A stretch of 64,000 nt of DNA from Archilochus colubris (taxonomy: Eukaryota > Chordata > Aves > Apodiformes > Trochilidae), in the NCBI GenBank assembly GCA_023079485.1, contig CM041092.1, positions 14,707,127-14,771,126 of the forward strand, read 5' to 3'. Position 1 is the stretch's first letter, and every line of letters begins with the position of its first letter. Both the position numbers and the translations under genes were made by a program. Of the stretch, positions 52,856 through 64,000 are shown in pieces. Below the pieces are notes generated by a model. That model had not been told where the DNA came from, ran no database searches, and was given only the letters and a program-made list of their open reading frames with translations.

Positions 52856-55800
52856 AAGCATACCTGGTCACACACACCCTAGAATGACATTTTAATAAGG
52901 CACTCATATTACATATGCTGCAACTTACTACGTTAATTACTCTGCTGTTGTAAGACTTTGCAAGGGGAACTTTCAAAAAGATACAGACAAAAAAAATTAC
53001 ACAGGGCCTAGAGACAGCTAATAGCAACAGCAAAAATCCTGAGAAAACATGACCTGAGAAGAAAAGGCTTGTTTGCAAGTTCAGTAAAAAGATGTCTGAA
53101 ATAAAAGGAGACGGGAACAGTCTTCACATACGCAAACAGCACAGAGTACAGAAATCATTATCCTGCATGAGCAATAATAGTTGAACAAGAACTAACTGGC
53201 TTAACTAGCACCAAGACAGAAGCATAAGTTAAATATTAAGAAAAGCCTCCTAACTATAATGATAGTTGTGCACCAGCTATAAATAAACCTGTGAAGAGGT
53301 GTGGTATTCCCCTCTTTTGATTTTTTTGAGATCAGACAAATGTGTCCAACATGATTTCCACGTTTTTGCTTCTGCCTCATAGTAGGGACCAATCTCATGA
53401 AATAAATCCCTTACACATCTCTCACTTCTTCATTTATCCAAATGAGAACTGTTTATTAGTGTTATCATACTTGAGCTACAGAATTACAGTCTTTGCAACA
53501 TCAACATCTACCTGAGACATTTGAATTTTATTACATTGTTGTTGTCAGCCTGTTAGTGTATTTAGCACAAAACAACTGAGGAACACAAAAGAAGTATCTT
53601 CTACTACTGCAGATAATCCACAGAAGTGGACAAAAGACTGGATGGAAATACAGAAAGAGAGGAAAGTGAGGAAAAAATAGCAAATGACTAGAATAAAAAA
53701 TTGTTGAAAACAAAGCTATAGCAAAGAAAAAATCCTTGAGCCTAAAAGATATTATTTTCCAGCCCTGTGAAAAACTAAGCTACAATTTGCTGGTGTAATT
53801 TCAACAGCATAATTTGAAATACAGAAGTAAACATAAGTAAAAGACTTGTTAAACAGGCAAGAAAAAGTCATATCTCTACAAGCCTCCCCAAATTCCCAAT
53901 TCCTGACTGTCAGTTTCTAAAGCAAATTGCAGATACCCCTGCTTTGGCCTTGCTCAAGTAAATCCAATTTCAAATGACCTCATTAAGCTGGGCTCTAAAT
54001 TATGCCATATGTGTATTTTTGGGTCAAGTGTCTCTAGAGCAGCAGTTCCCACAGATGGAAATCAGTGCAATACTTTGACATAAAACTCCATCTTTCCTTT
54101 ACTCAATCATCACAAAACCTTCTCAAAAAAACCCACTTAAGACAAATATATTATAAGCTCCAGAAAAGCAACAAGACATATTTAACTACACTGAGCAGTC
54201 ACAGTTTCATCATTATTTTTCTCCAGATAGTAGTCTAAACAGAGGATAATGTTAGAAGCACAGATCTAATAAGAAACTGCTAGAATATATATATATGCTT
54301 ATTACTCCAAACCAAACATGTGCTTCTCAACAGATCAGATCCATTTGGGCTGTGTGTTCAGTGGGGAAGGGGAAATCACTGAAGGAAATCACTCTAGTAC
54401 CATTCTCAGGTTGCATTTTATAAGAAAATACTTTTTTTCAGTTCAAAGAACACTGTCAAAGAGCCGCTGAATGTGTCATAAATTTAAAATTACACATTAT
54501 TAATTATTTTTAACTCAAGCTTCCATATGTAAAAATCCAGCCTGCAGTAAAGAGAATATAAATGAACAAAAAAAAAATGCAACATTGATTGCTAATATAC
54601 AAAGCTTTTGCCAAGAAATTCTCAATATGTAATTATTAATAACAAGTTTTTAAAAAATGGCAATTCTGATTTGTACCTATATCTTACTACTGTATTTTTG
54701 GAAACTGTAAGATCAAAATGTAAAGTAAAAACAATAAATGTTAATTAAATTTGCAGCATGACCCACTTTCTTGCTTTTTCAAGAAGAAAACCTTATTTTT
54801 ATAAATATCTTCTTATTTTTATACATTTAGCATTTAGCTCCAAACACTCAATCAGCTTAAAATTCCAGAAGTCTGCACACTGACTAGATTTCTGAAGAAC
54901 CACAGCAAAGAACCACTGACAGGGTATGTGAACAAATCTGAAAGGTTATTTATTTTTACTATAAATTATCTAGAGTTACACTGTGTTAATAAATTCTACC
55001 AGTCGCAGATACCTGCATACTCACACTACCCACATACACTTCATAAGCTCTAAAGATTACCAAACATCACATCTATCTTAGGAAAAGTTTCCTCTGACAG
55101 TTTAGAAATCTCAGCAAGCCAAGACAAGCAACACAGAAACATCTGTTTTCTTCAGTGTAGTCTTCCATTACTGTCAGGTAAACCACTGACACAGAGCACA
55201 AGACAAACTGTACACAGATTTTTCTGAGACAATTTACCAAATATTACCTTGATATTCTGCTTTAACAAAATATAATAAAACCTTTAAATCAATTATATAC
55301 AACTTTGCTATCTGAATCAACATTGGAGTTCAATACCTTTCAGCAGCAACCATGACAGAACAAGTACAAAGAGAATGGGAATCGTACTGAGATCTCATTT
55401 TTAACATATTTCTGAAAAAAGCAGCTATTTTAAAAGCCACTGTAAACAAAGGTATAGACGAAAGTATAATTTCCTTTCACAGTATTTGGCTTTTTTATTC
55501 AAATGACAGTGAAGGATTTACCCATAGGGTAGGGAAAAAAACAACAAACAAAACCAATGAAGAAAACTCTTTTATGGCTTTTGAGTGTAGCATAAGAACC
55601 AATTCATAGTTGTCCATTCCCTTAAAACTATTCATAAGAGAATTCCAAAGGAATACTTTCTAGGGTATTTTGCTAGTGCTATGCCACGAGAGAATCCAAG
55701 ATATTGCACAAGACAAACGGGCAGCCATTCATTCTGCAAATGCTGTCTTTACTATATGCATAGCAACACATTTCTGAAGGCCTCTTGCACTCTGCAACGT

Positions 55801-57015
55801 GCTGCATTGTTTGAAGAAAAGAAATATTCTAGCTGAGTAACATTTTCCGCATGGACTAGAAATCCCTTATTTCAAGGAATTTTCTGGCTTATTTCAAGCC
55901 AGACTTCTATTATCTTTCACCACCCTCTTAGCGGGCACTTCATGATACAATACAGCTTCAAAGCACTCAGCTTATTTAATTCTTTGATTTTCAGTAATTC
56001 CGTAGCCAAAAACTGAAACCAGATTTATGAAGCTGGAGAGGAAGCCAGAAAAAAACAAAACCAACCTCGTGGGTGCTGCAATGCACCTCAGAAGCTTGAA
56101 GGGAAAAATATTCTAACATTCACTTTTTCCCCCGACAAAAATATCTCGCAGAATCTGACCTACATACCCAATTCGCAGCACTGCTATCACTGCAGAGCAA
56201 TTTGAAGAGACTACAGCATCAGCATGCAATCACAGGGAGGTTTACGCTGACACAGAAATATTTGTAGAGCTCGTAAAACCTTTAAGATTCTGCAATGGTA
56301 ACGTCTATAACTAGCACGTTGTGAGCCCCCCAGCACCCCGAGGAACCACACCGACGCGTAGCTCCATCTGCAGAGGGACGGTGCCCCCGGCGGCACCCAG
56401 CACCGCGGTTCGTGCTCCCCCCACAGCTCGGGCACCTCCTGGATGCCGAAAGTGCCCCAGGCTACCCCCACACCGGCGGTCCCCTCCAACGCGCACTAAC
56501 ACACCCCCCTCTCCCCCCCAAGAAACACAGACGCATCCGCGCCACCAAGGGCCGGCCCCCGCCCGCCACCCGGCCTTTCCCAGAGACACCCCCGCCCGCA
56601 CCGACCTGTGTCACGGCGGAGGCCGGGAGGGACCCCCCGCGCTGCCCGGCAGCGGCGGGCGCAGGCCCGGCTGGGCAGGCGGCACGGAGGGAGCGGCCAG
56701 GTTTCCGGAGAGGAGCCCACCCCCCCGGAGGAGGGGGGGAAGGGGCCCGGGGCCTGCCCGCGCGGAGGCACGGCGGGGAGGCTGACAGCAGGCACCGAGG
56801 TCGGCGCGGCCGCGGTGGGCCCGCGCGGAAGGGAGCGGGGAAGGTGCTCCCGAGCGCTGGTGCCGCGCCGGGACCGGGACGTGGGGAACTACAGCGGGGA
56901 AGGGAGAGAGGGAAGGAGGGAGAAAAGAAGGAAAGATCTCTTCAGCCGTGAGGCGCCGGCTGCCACCGCCGCTTCTGCCAACCGAAAGCTCCGCCTCCCG
57001 CTCCGCCGAAACTCG

Positions 57016-57023
57016 TGACGTCG
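57016..57023 (+). promoter_or_regulatory. CRE-like site TGACGTCG
   Basis: One base differs from the palindromic CRE TGACGTCA. It lies within the MAP3K2 CpG island, about 40 bases from a second CRE-like site. Confidence 0.45.
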
Positions 57024-57061
57024 ACAGCGCCGCCGGCGGGAGGCGCGGGGAGGAGAGCGCG

Positions 57062-57069
57062 AGACGTCA
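57062..57069 (-). promoter_or_regulatory. CRE-like site (TGACGTCT on minus)
   Basis: The plus strand reads AGACGTCA, one base off the full CRE. It is paired with the site at 57016. Confidence 0.45.
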
Positions 57070-57114
57070 TCACGGCAGGGCGCGCGGGCGGCGAGAGAAT
57101 CAACGGCCTCCTCC

Positions 57115-57124
57115 GCGCAGGCGC
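57115..57124. promoter_or_regulatory. NRF1-like site GCGCAGGCGC
   Basis: It matches the NRF1 core GCGCAYGCGC except for one central base. A better core, GCGCGTGCGC, lies at 57173-57182. Confidence 0.4.
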
Positions 57125-57172
57125 ACGACGAGGAGGCGGGGTGCGGGCAGCTCGAGGCGCAGGGCCGCGGGG

Positions 57173-57182
57173 GCGCGTGCGC
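57173..57182. promoter_or_regulatory. NRF1 site GCGCGTGCGC
   Basis: The ten-base NRF1-type core lies in the upstream half of the CpG island. NRF1 is a common activator of CpG-island housekeeping promoters. Confidence 0.45.
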
Positions 57183-58318
57183 AACAAGCTCCGCCTCCCC
57201 GCCCCCCGCTGCCTCCCCGCCCCGGCTGCTCCCGTCCCGGAGTCGGGGAATGGGCGGTGCGTGAGACCCAACGCATTGCACCGCTCCGCTCCCTCAGGCG
57301 GCCCCGGTGATGAGAGTGGAGAGCAGAGGCGGGGCCGGGCCCCGTCTGCTCCGGGGCGGCTGCAGGGGTGCGGTGCTGCCCCATCCGCTGTTGCCGTGGT
57401 ACCGAGAGACGCAACCAGGCCCCGGCGGGGTACCTCCGCAGCACCCAGCGGCCGCGGTGTCCCGAGAGGCAGCCGGCTCGGGAATCTGCGCCTCCCGGGA
57501 ACCTGCTGGAAGCCGTGCGCCTTTGCCCCCGAGTTTTGTCGAGCGAGTGTAATTCCGGGCCAGCCTGTGGCGGTTCCGCGTGTTACCCCGAAACAGCCCT
57601 TCCCTTCCCAATCCCAGAGCGGCCACCGGCTCTGCCGTGATTAGGAGCACGCCGTGTAGGACAATTCCAGGGCCGCTCTGCCGCCTTCACCTTCCCCTTT
57701 GCTCCCGGGGCAGGCTGACAGCTCCCCGCAGGAGCCATCTCTGTCAGCAGCGGGGGGCACTCACCTCTCAGGACATCGCAGGACAGCTACGGCTGCTACC
57801 CTCGAAGCCTAAAAGCGGAGGACAGTAAATGTTATTACGGCACTGTAATTAGTTTCATACATATTTAAAAACAAGCTTAAGAGGAGTTTAGCACTGTGTG
57901 TGAAGCCCTCCTGTGCGACGCTGACGGACCACGCGTGTTCAGAGTCGTACTGTGGCAGTGGTGCCCTGGGCTGTGGCAGCTACGGCACATTAATCCCGAC
58001 TGAGCTGCCACTCACACGATACTTTCTGGCCTTGTGGCCAGAACTATTTAAACCCTTTAAGACAATTAGAGGTTTGTAAAGTCTGAGCGAGCCCTCAAAA
58101 TCTACTCAAAAAAAGGGTTTGGGGGTCACCCTAAAGAAACCTGGAAAAGACTACTTGAGTGAAAGTTTAAAACTTACATTGTTACTGTAGTTAGATGTCA
58201 TTATGCCAGTAAGCTCTTTCAAATATTCAAGTTTTCAGTGGGACAAGACCCTCAGCTGCATATCCAGACAAGTAAACATCCAGTGGGAAATGCATCTGAA
58301 AATAAGACATTGCACATC

Positions 58319-58341
58319 AAGGCCCACAGCTTGTGGGCCTT
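58319..58341. repeat. perfect 10-bp inverted repeat with 3-base loop
   Basis: AAGGCCCACA (58319-58328), loop GCT, then TGTGGGCCTT (58332-58341). It is GC-rich within an AT-rich stretch. Confidence 0.9.
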
Positions 58342-58472
58342 CCAATTAAATAGGCTGCAGAAAATGATAAATACTGTAATGTTAAAAAAAAAAAAATATT
58401 GAAGAGTCTGTGCTAAAGAAAGACCAATGATGAAGCATATCCAACAAAGGCATAAGGCTCTGAATCACTGGT

Positions 58473-58580
58473 TTATATGAACTCCAGAGCCAACATGGAG
58501 ACATAGTCATCCCTCATTCCATAGTCGGCAAAATTGTCAGCCATGTTCATGAGACACTTGTCATGACCAAGAGTCTTTAA
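58473..58580 (-). other. possible terminal exon of unknown gene
   Basis: A 35-codon open segment (LKTLGHDKCLMNMADNFADY...) begins after a good acceptor (ctttttaactttctag, AG 58582-58581) and ends at TAA 58475-58473. I do not recognise the protein. With the segment at 58696-59014 it could be read in phase only by using a poor donor (gtgtaa). It may be chance or a decayed gene. Confidence 0.15.
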
Positions 58581-58695
58581 CTAGAAAGTTAAAAAGGCGA
58601 CCTTTCCTGCTAAGTGATAGAGAAAGAGCAGAGAAAAATGCTGATGCTGTGTGATGCTCCTGCACCATCAAGCAAGATCAATGAGCCACAGCTGC

Positions 58696-59014
58696 TTACA
58701 CAGCTTTGAAAACACATCCAGGGTTTTCCTTGCCTTGATATTGCAGTTCATGGCCACTCGTCAGTTTTAGCATCTTGTAAATGGATCTCATAGAGGGAGG
58801 AAGGTTAGTGAACAGTAGATATTGACATAAGAGTTTCTCCACTACCAAAGAAGTTAGCAAGAGTTGTGGAAAATCATTCCATATTCCTCTGCCCTTGTGG
58901 TTCTTTGTGCTTCTGCATGAAGAATCACTGTGGTCACTGTGAGCACCACCCCCAGAGGGCTTTGCAGGGGTGATGTACATCCTGAGAAGCATCAGTGTTG
59001 TTGTGCCATAATCC
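58696..59014 (-). other. possible exon of unknown gene
   Basis: An open frame of about 105 codons follows a strong acceptor (gttctgttttag, AG 59016-59015) and stops at TAA 58698-58696. Visible pieces are DYGTTTLMLLRMYITPAKPS, GIWNDFPQLLLTSLVVEKLL and LPPSMRSIYKML. Composition is protein-like, with hydrophobic helices, but I cannot assign a family. It lies upstream of the MAP3K2 promoter on the same strand. Confidence 0.2.
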
Positions 59015-59827
59015 CTAAAACAGAACATCTTCAGTATCAGGAGCAGGACAAACAGCTAAATATTGACTTTGAAATAAAAACGATCTTTTAACACAAGGGA
59101 CCAGCACTCATGACACTTGCTTACACTGAACTCAACCCAAACCCAGGGGCATGGTTCTACTGGAGTGAAATAAAGCTTATAGGAACAGTCTAATTGCTGA
59201 TATGGAAAAGCAGCATTTAAAAATAGATGTCAGAAGTTGCAATAAAGCATATTATTTATGCATTCAGCACAAGCCCTAAACAGGCAATGGAAGCTGTGAG
59301 GAGTGGGAGTGGAAATTGTAGGGTAAGCACATCTTAGGACAGTCTTTTCAAGCAATTGACTGAAATCTGGCAGTATGACTCTCCCTGGGTTCCAGAATCA
59401 ATACCTCATTGCACTAAGAGGTTTTCTCCTTCTAGATGTATAGCTTGAGGCTACCAAGTGCCTGTATTAATTAACAATAAAGCCACATCTTCTAAGCACT
59501 TTAAATGAGAACAAACCAGTCCCTTTCTATGGCCATGCCAATCCTCCTACTTTTCCTCCCCAAGTTTCTGTGCCTCACCACAACTTCTTCCTATGGCTAT
59601 CACTGTATTAGCATGCTACCATGTTTTGAACGACATCCAGAAAAGGATCTAGTTTAGAAAGTGATTCATTTAATGTTTTTAAAATCAAGCTCGGAGGGGT
59701 TAACTGGCAAAGAAATAAGCTGCTGGAGACAAAACAGGTAAGGGAAGTCAAAATGGCTTCTTTTGGGAAGAGCAGTAGCGCAGAGTTTGTGATGCCAGGA
59801 TATTATAACATGATAAAGAGTCCTCAC

Positions 59828-59908
59828 CAGCAGGAGGGCAAAGATTCTGTTCATAAATTTAAATCCAGATTGCATGAATCGAGCAAACAACAGTAATACT
59901 TCAAGACC
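59828..59908 (-). other. possible exon of unknown gene
   Basis: A 27-codon open segment (VLLLFARFMQSGFKFMNRIF...) is bordered by AG (59910-59909) and a good donor, CTG followed by gtgagg (59827 down). Its phase does not fit directly with the segment at 58696-59014, which weakens the case for one gene. Confidence 0.15.
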
Positions 59909-60455
59909 CTTCTAGTTCTACCTGTCACCATTACTGTGAAGCTGATGCCAAAAGAAAGCAAGAGCAAATAGCCTGGGGAGAACAATCCTAAATCACTGCT
60001 GGAAGATTCATTACACTTTTTCAGCTAGAGCTGTAGACTTACAGATCTGAAGCAAAAAGTGGTTTCTTCAGAGTACATACAGCTATGGTGAGCAGTTACA
60101 GGAACCAGTTCTTCTCACCCCAAAACAAGAAAAAATTAATGAAAAAATAACTCTTAAATGAATATAAGGAAAGAAGCCAAACAGAAGTAATTTTAAAAGA
60201 TGACACCTAAGTAAGATTTTATCTACACTTTAAAATTAAGGGACTTAGGTTAAAATAAAAAACAATGACACAGAATATAAATTATTAACAATCTCATTTG
60301 AATTCTATTTCGATGAGTCTCAACTCTGGTAAGAAGCTTCATCTTCTCCCCTAGCAACTGTATGTCTTACCCAGACTGGAATCTCCCATCATACTAAGTA
60401 TTTCACATTTCAGGACACATTCTCACTACCCAAGCTCAAATAAAAAATAAAATTT

Positions 60456-60474
60456 AAAAAAAAAAAAAAAAAAA
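60456..60474 (+). repeat. poly(A) run
   Basis: There are nineteen consecutive A residues after an A/T-rich lead. No element body was recognised on the 5' side. Confidence 0.85.
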
Positions 60475-60879
60475 GGACCAGGCAGCTATTGATTTGTCTG
60501 TAATATCTGAAAAGGAACAAAACAAGGGAAAAACACAGTAGTCATTCAGGTATGGAGCTGCTTCTCTAGAAACTGCACACTATAAATGAAACTGGGCAGC
60601 AGTACTGATAGGTTTGTTTGCTCCAGACAAACTCCATCACTGAAATCTATGAAGCAATTAATTTACCTTTAGGACTTGGCTATTTTCACTAATACAGAAC
60701 GCAGGCACTGTTGACTTTACTAATAAGATTATTCCCCTAATGTCTACATTATTCAGCCATTTAACACAAGTCTGCTATGCAAGATGGCAAAAGTATATTA
60801 GAAGATGCTTATGAGAAACATATGAAATCACTCTGATGAATAACAGGCTTTCTTAAAGAATATTCTATATAACTGGGTT

Positions 60880-61530
60880 ATATAACTGGGAATAGTGTGG
60901 CCAGCAGGAGAAGGGAAGTGATCGGGTGCCTCTGTTCAGCACTGATGAGAACACAGCTCAAGTTCTGTGTTCAGTTCTGGGCCTCTCACTACAGGAAAGA
61001 CATTGAGCTGCTGAAGAGAGGTCAGAGAAGGGCAACCAAGCTGGTGAAGGGTCTGGAGAACAAGGCTGATGAGAACAAGGCTGATGAGATGCTGAGGGAA
61101 CTGGGATTTTTTTAGTTTGGAAGAGAGAAGGCTGAGAGGAGAGCTTATTACTCTCTACAGATACCTGAAAGGAGGTTGTAGGAAGGTGGGTGCTGGCCTC
61201 TTCTCTGAAGTGAATAATGATAGCATTAGAGGAAATGGCCTGAAGCTGAACCAGGGGATGCTGAGACTAGATCTGAGGAAGAATTTCTTTACTGAGAGAG
61301 TAGTTAGGCAATGGAATGGGCTGCCCAGGAATGTGGTGGAATCACCATCCCTGGAAGTATTATAAAACAACGTAGACAAGGCACTTCAGGACTCTAATAT
61401 TCTCTAGTATGCTCTAGTGAGTGATACAGATATTTATATACATATTTTACTGGGGGGAAGATGTTGACTGTTGGACACAGCGATCTTAGAGTTCTTTTCC
61501 AACTGTGACAATTCTGTGATTCTGTGAACT
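60880..61530 (+). mobile_element. CR1 3' fragment, plus orientation
   Basis: The stretch encodes the C-terminal part of CR1 ORF2 in broken frames ([52 protein letters not shown]). It ends with the tail GACAATTCTGTGATTCTGTG. About 60 bases of unrelated AT-rich sequence interrupt the 3' end near 61380-61450. It is the only large CR1 outside MAP3K2. Confidence 0.9.
61056..61085 (+). repeat. 15-bp tandem duplication inside CR1
   Basis: GAGAACAAGGCTGAT occurs twice in a row, giving a repeated ENKAD in the remnant ORF2. It arose after or during insertion. Confidence 0.9.
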
Positions 61531-64000
61531 ATTTAGAAGACTAAACATAGCCATAAAACTTAAAGAAACAACTGGTGCCTCATATTTGTTAACTTGTGTC
61601 CTAAGGCAGACAAGGGACCTTACCACAGAATGACACTGCACAGACTATATTCCCTTTAACAAACATGAGGACTGTTAATCTTTGAAGAATGATTTTTACA
61701 GCACAGACTTCATTTTACACTAACTAAAACCCCTGAATACCCAAACTTCATTTTACTCTAAATAAATACTCTGAATAATTAATATTCTGCTTAACACAAG
61801 GAATATCTGTAAAACATAAGGCAACCACAGTTGACAAAAATTTCCCTTCATAGAACCACAAAGGCTTTCATAGATATAAAGTTCTGTAACACAAATTCAA
61901 ATACACCACCAAACAGTGGGGCAAAGTAGCGGTTGATAAGTACCTATTTATCAGCCAAATCAGTGTGATAAAGGGTAGGCAGAATAGGTTCAGCTTTGCC
62001 AGCTCTAAGTATTTAACCAACTAACAAGAGATTCCTAACACAATGGTAAATGTTAACTGTTATCCTAACATTATTCTCTTTGCTTATTTAAACATTATAG
62101 TGCTTGGTTAATAAATTGATTCATCCTGAGGTTTCTCAGCCCTTTACTCACAGTTGCATTCACCTCTCTTGAAAAAGAAAATAAAATTAAGTCCTGTTTT
62201 CTGAACCTCAGATACCTGAATCTTATACAAGTCAAGGATGCTTCTGTTACCACACCCTTTTTTTTTTAACCTCTCAATGCCCTTCGATCAAGGGCTCTTG
62301 TTAGAACAGGATAGGAAGAGCTTTGCTACAGCTGATACTATCTGCAGCACTAACAGCAGAAACCTGAAACGTTCATGCTGCCAGCTGACACAACACTGGG
62401 TTCCTGCCAGGCACTGCAAGACTTTTAAAATAATTTTAATCTCCATAAAAAAAGAGTGAAGAGGCAAGGACCAAAATAAACCCTCTGTTCTGAGAATTAA
62501 ACATTTCATGTTCTCTCTGATGCAAGAAGAAAAAATGCACACAAAAAACACCAGGCTGTGATCATTGCAAAAACATTACAGCAGAGGAGTAATTCAACGT
62601 GATAATCATTTTAATAGTGTGCACAGTAAGCCTCAAAATATGGGGAACATTATTACTAAGAAAAAAAGAAAAAAAAAAACAAAGAACACTGATGTTGCCC
62701 TTCTTTACACATCTCTTTTTGAGCATGTATATTCTGTATTCTTACACTGTACTTTCCCTTAGAGTATTTTGAGTGTATTCTCCTATTGCATTAAGCAGCA
62801 GTGCATTATGGCTCCACAAATGCTGGCTGTTTCAATTTCTTGCCAGAGAAAAAAGCCCACACAAGAAAAAGCCTCTTCTAAGAACTTAGATCTTCTTAAT
62901 ACATCCACCACTGCTTTGCTACAAGTTGAAGAGGGCAAGGTCAAATAGAAATTCCTTGTATTCAGTGCAAGCAGAACGGTTTGTTATAGTTCTTATAGGT
63001 GGAGGAGTTTATAAATTGTGGACTGAACCTGTCTCCCACACAGGAGAATACTCATCTTTCTCATGTCCCATCTCACTGAGATGAGTGATGCATTTCACAA
63101 TCATTATGCATGAACTCCCCTTCTTTATGAATTCCATCAAAGCAAAAGAAGAAATCAGCAACACTATAAAATAATTATCCAAGTTCATGCTCAAATAATG
63201 TAGAGAACAGCTCTGGGGCATAATAAAAGCTATTTAACATCATATAACTTCCACTTCATGTCAAATCTACAGTCCACACATATCATAAAAGCTCACAGTC
63301 AAACAAGAAAAGAAAGTAAATTCCACAAGTCTCAAGCCTGTTTGTGTTTAATCTTCTTTTACAGAAACATGTTAAGAATGCAGAAATAATCTCTTAACAA
63401 ACCAAATAATTTCACTTAAATGCAATGGGCTAGGCTTCTGGAGTTGGATACCTAGCAGGTGCATTTTCTTCCAGGAATTCTCTTGCTGTGTACCCTGAAC
63501 TAATATTTGCCATAATCAAAATATACCTTGCAGAAGAGGTTTGAAAAAAGTTGTTTTTATGTCTGTACAAGTTTCTCACAGCCCCTTAAAGACCACCCAG
63601 TAACTAAGGAAAGAAGATATATGAGAAGAAGAAAGCATTTTGGCTGAAACTTCACCTCTTCCACAAAACAGGCATTCAGATTTCCATGAAAAAGTGATAT
63701 AAATGTACATACGTAGGTTCCCAGATTTTAATGAAAGACATAAAAGTCAAATATCTTTGCAGAGAACAAAAAATTGGCAGAGACTCTTATACTCAACCCA
63801 AAATGAAACATTAAAGAGGTCACTTGTATAGCAGGAACTTTATTCCTCAAATTTCAATTGCTACAGCACAAGTCATCACTTAATTTTATATTTTGATTAA
63901 GTTATCACACATGGGAACACTTGCCTTAAAGTGAATTTTAAAAAAGTGAGTACTGACAAATGTAGCCTCTTTGAGTGATATTTGCAGGATTTTTGTTTTT
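61531..64000. other. right-hand flank, nothing recognised
   Basis: This is AT-rich sequence with short T/A runs (for example about 62262-62272 and 62659-62680). I see no exon, RNA gene or element that I can support. By mammalian synteny the next gene outward would be PROC, but no PROC exon is seen here. Confidence 0.5.

Larger units (their letters stand above)
37570..56605 (-). other. MAP3K2: MAP3K2 intron 1 (about 19 kb)
   Basis: The first intron is AT-rich and contains CR1 pieces at 45451-46755, 49345-49625 and 51285-51402, an A/C-rich tract at 52680-52855, and several microsatellites and homopolymers. I found no open frame with recognisable protein similarity and no RNA gene I could support. 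The long stretches 37.6-45.4, 46.8-49.3 and 52.9-56.3 kb show nothing I can annotate beyond these. The right limit depends on the unproven exon 1 donor. Confidence 0.55.
56300..57560 (-). promoter_or_regulatory. MAP3K2: MAP3K2 CpG-island promoter
   Basis: A sharp rise in G+C and CpG sits upstream of the MAP3K2 coding exons, as expected for its first noncoding exon and promoter. A possible exon 1 donor (CACAG followed by gtcggt) lies at 56606/56605; it is not an ideal donor. CRE-like sites, NRF1-like sites and GC boxes cluster at 56.98-57.18 kb, so transcription probably starts to the left of that, near 56.9-57.0 kb. Activity in the other direction as well is possible. Confidence 0.65.
57650..60880. 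other. upstream flank of MAP3K2, no recognised gene
   Basis: This AT-rich flank has no reading frame that I can match to a known protein. Three splice-bordered open segments on the minus strand (58473-58580, 58696-59014 and 59828-59908) are listed separately as unproven. A perfect hairpin is at 58319-58341 and a 19-base A run at 60456-60474. Confidence 0.5.

Noticed and set aside
52585..52882. Overlapping open frames rich in Lys/Gln/Asn/Thr (plus) and Phe/Val/Cys/Trp (minus)
   Set aside because: They are produced by the A/C-rich low-complexity tract and carry no domain signal.
56321..57828. Several long Pro/Arg/Gly/Ala-rich open frames on both strands
   Set aside because: They lie in the MAP3K2 CpG island where stop codons are rare; composition is typical of GC-rich noncoding DNA and no family is recognised.

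Overview
The window looks like nuclear DNA of a bird. The evidence is many CR1 retrotransposon 3' ends (hallmark 3' tail of repeated ATTCTATG-like units), one solo LTR of a type common in avian genomes, GT-AG split genes, and two GC-rich promoter islands in an otherwise AT-rich background. I cannot name the species. No bacterial-type operons, phage or CRISPR are present.

Two protein genes are recognised, both on the minus strand and head-to-tail, in the order also known from mammals. At the left edge are the promoter and first two coding exons of ERCC3 (XPB helicase of TFIIH), about 1400-1757; the rest lies beyond base 1. The main gene is MAP3K2 (MEKK2). I resolved all 16 coding exons by their GT/AG borders and reading phase, from the ATG at 37503 to the stop at 8947. 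They add up to 624 residues with an N-terminal PB1 domain and a C-terminal kinase domain that keeps its catalytic residues. A 5'UTR exon part lies at 37504-37569, and a long first intron (about 19 kb) leads to a CpG-island promoter near 56.3-57.5 kb. The 3'UTR probably runs from 8946 towards about 2.2 kb, close to the ERCC3 promoter.

The introns and the upstream flank are filled with decayed transposable elements. There are CR1 pieces at 10.9, 17.5-18.4, 27.0-27.7, 36.2, 45.5-46.8, 49.3, 51.3 and 60.9-61.5 kb, older CR1/L3-like relics at about 18.4-19.2 and 20.6-21.3 kb, a solo LTR at 21.9-22.4 kb, and several simple repeats.

I found no new multi-gene system. The observations most worth a second look are a tandem NAGNAG acceptor in MAP3K2, a short uORF before its start, a G-quadruplex motif in the ERCC3 promoter, an inverted pair of near-identical intronic CR1 copies, and a set of splice-bordered open segments upstream of MAP3K2 that I cannot assign to any gene.
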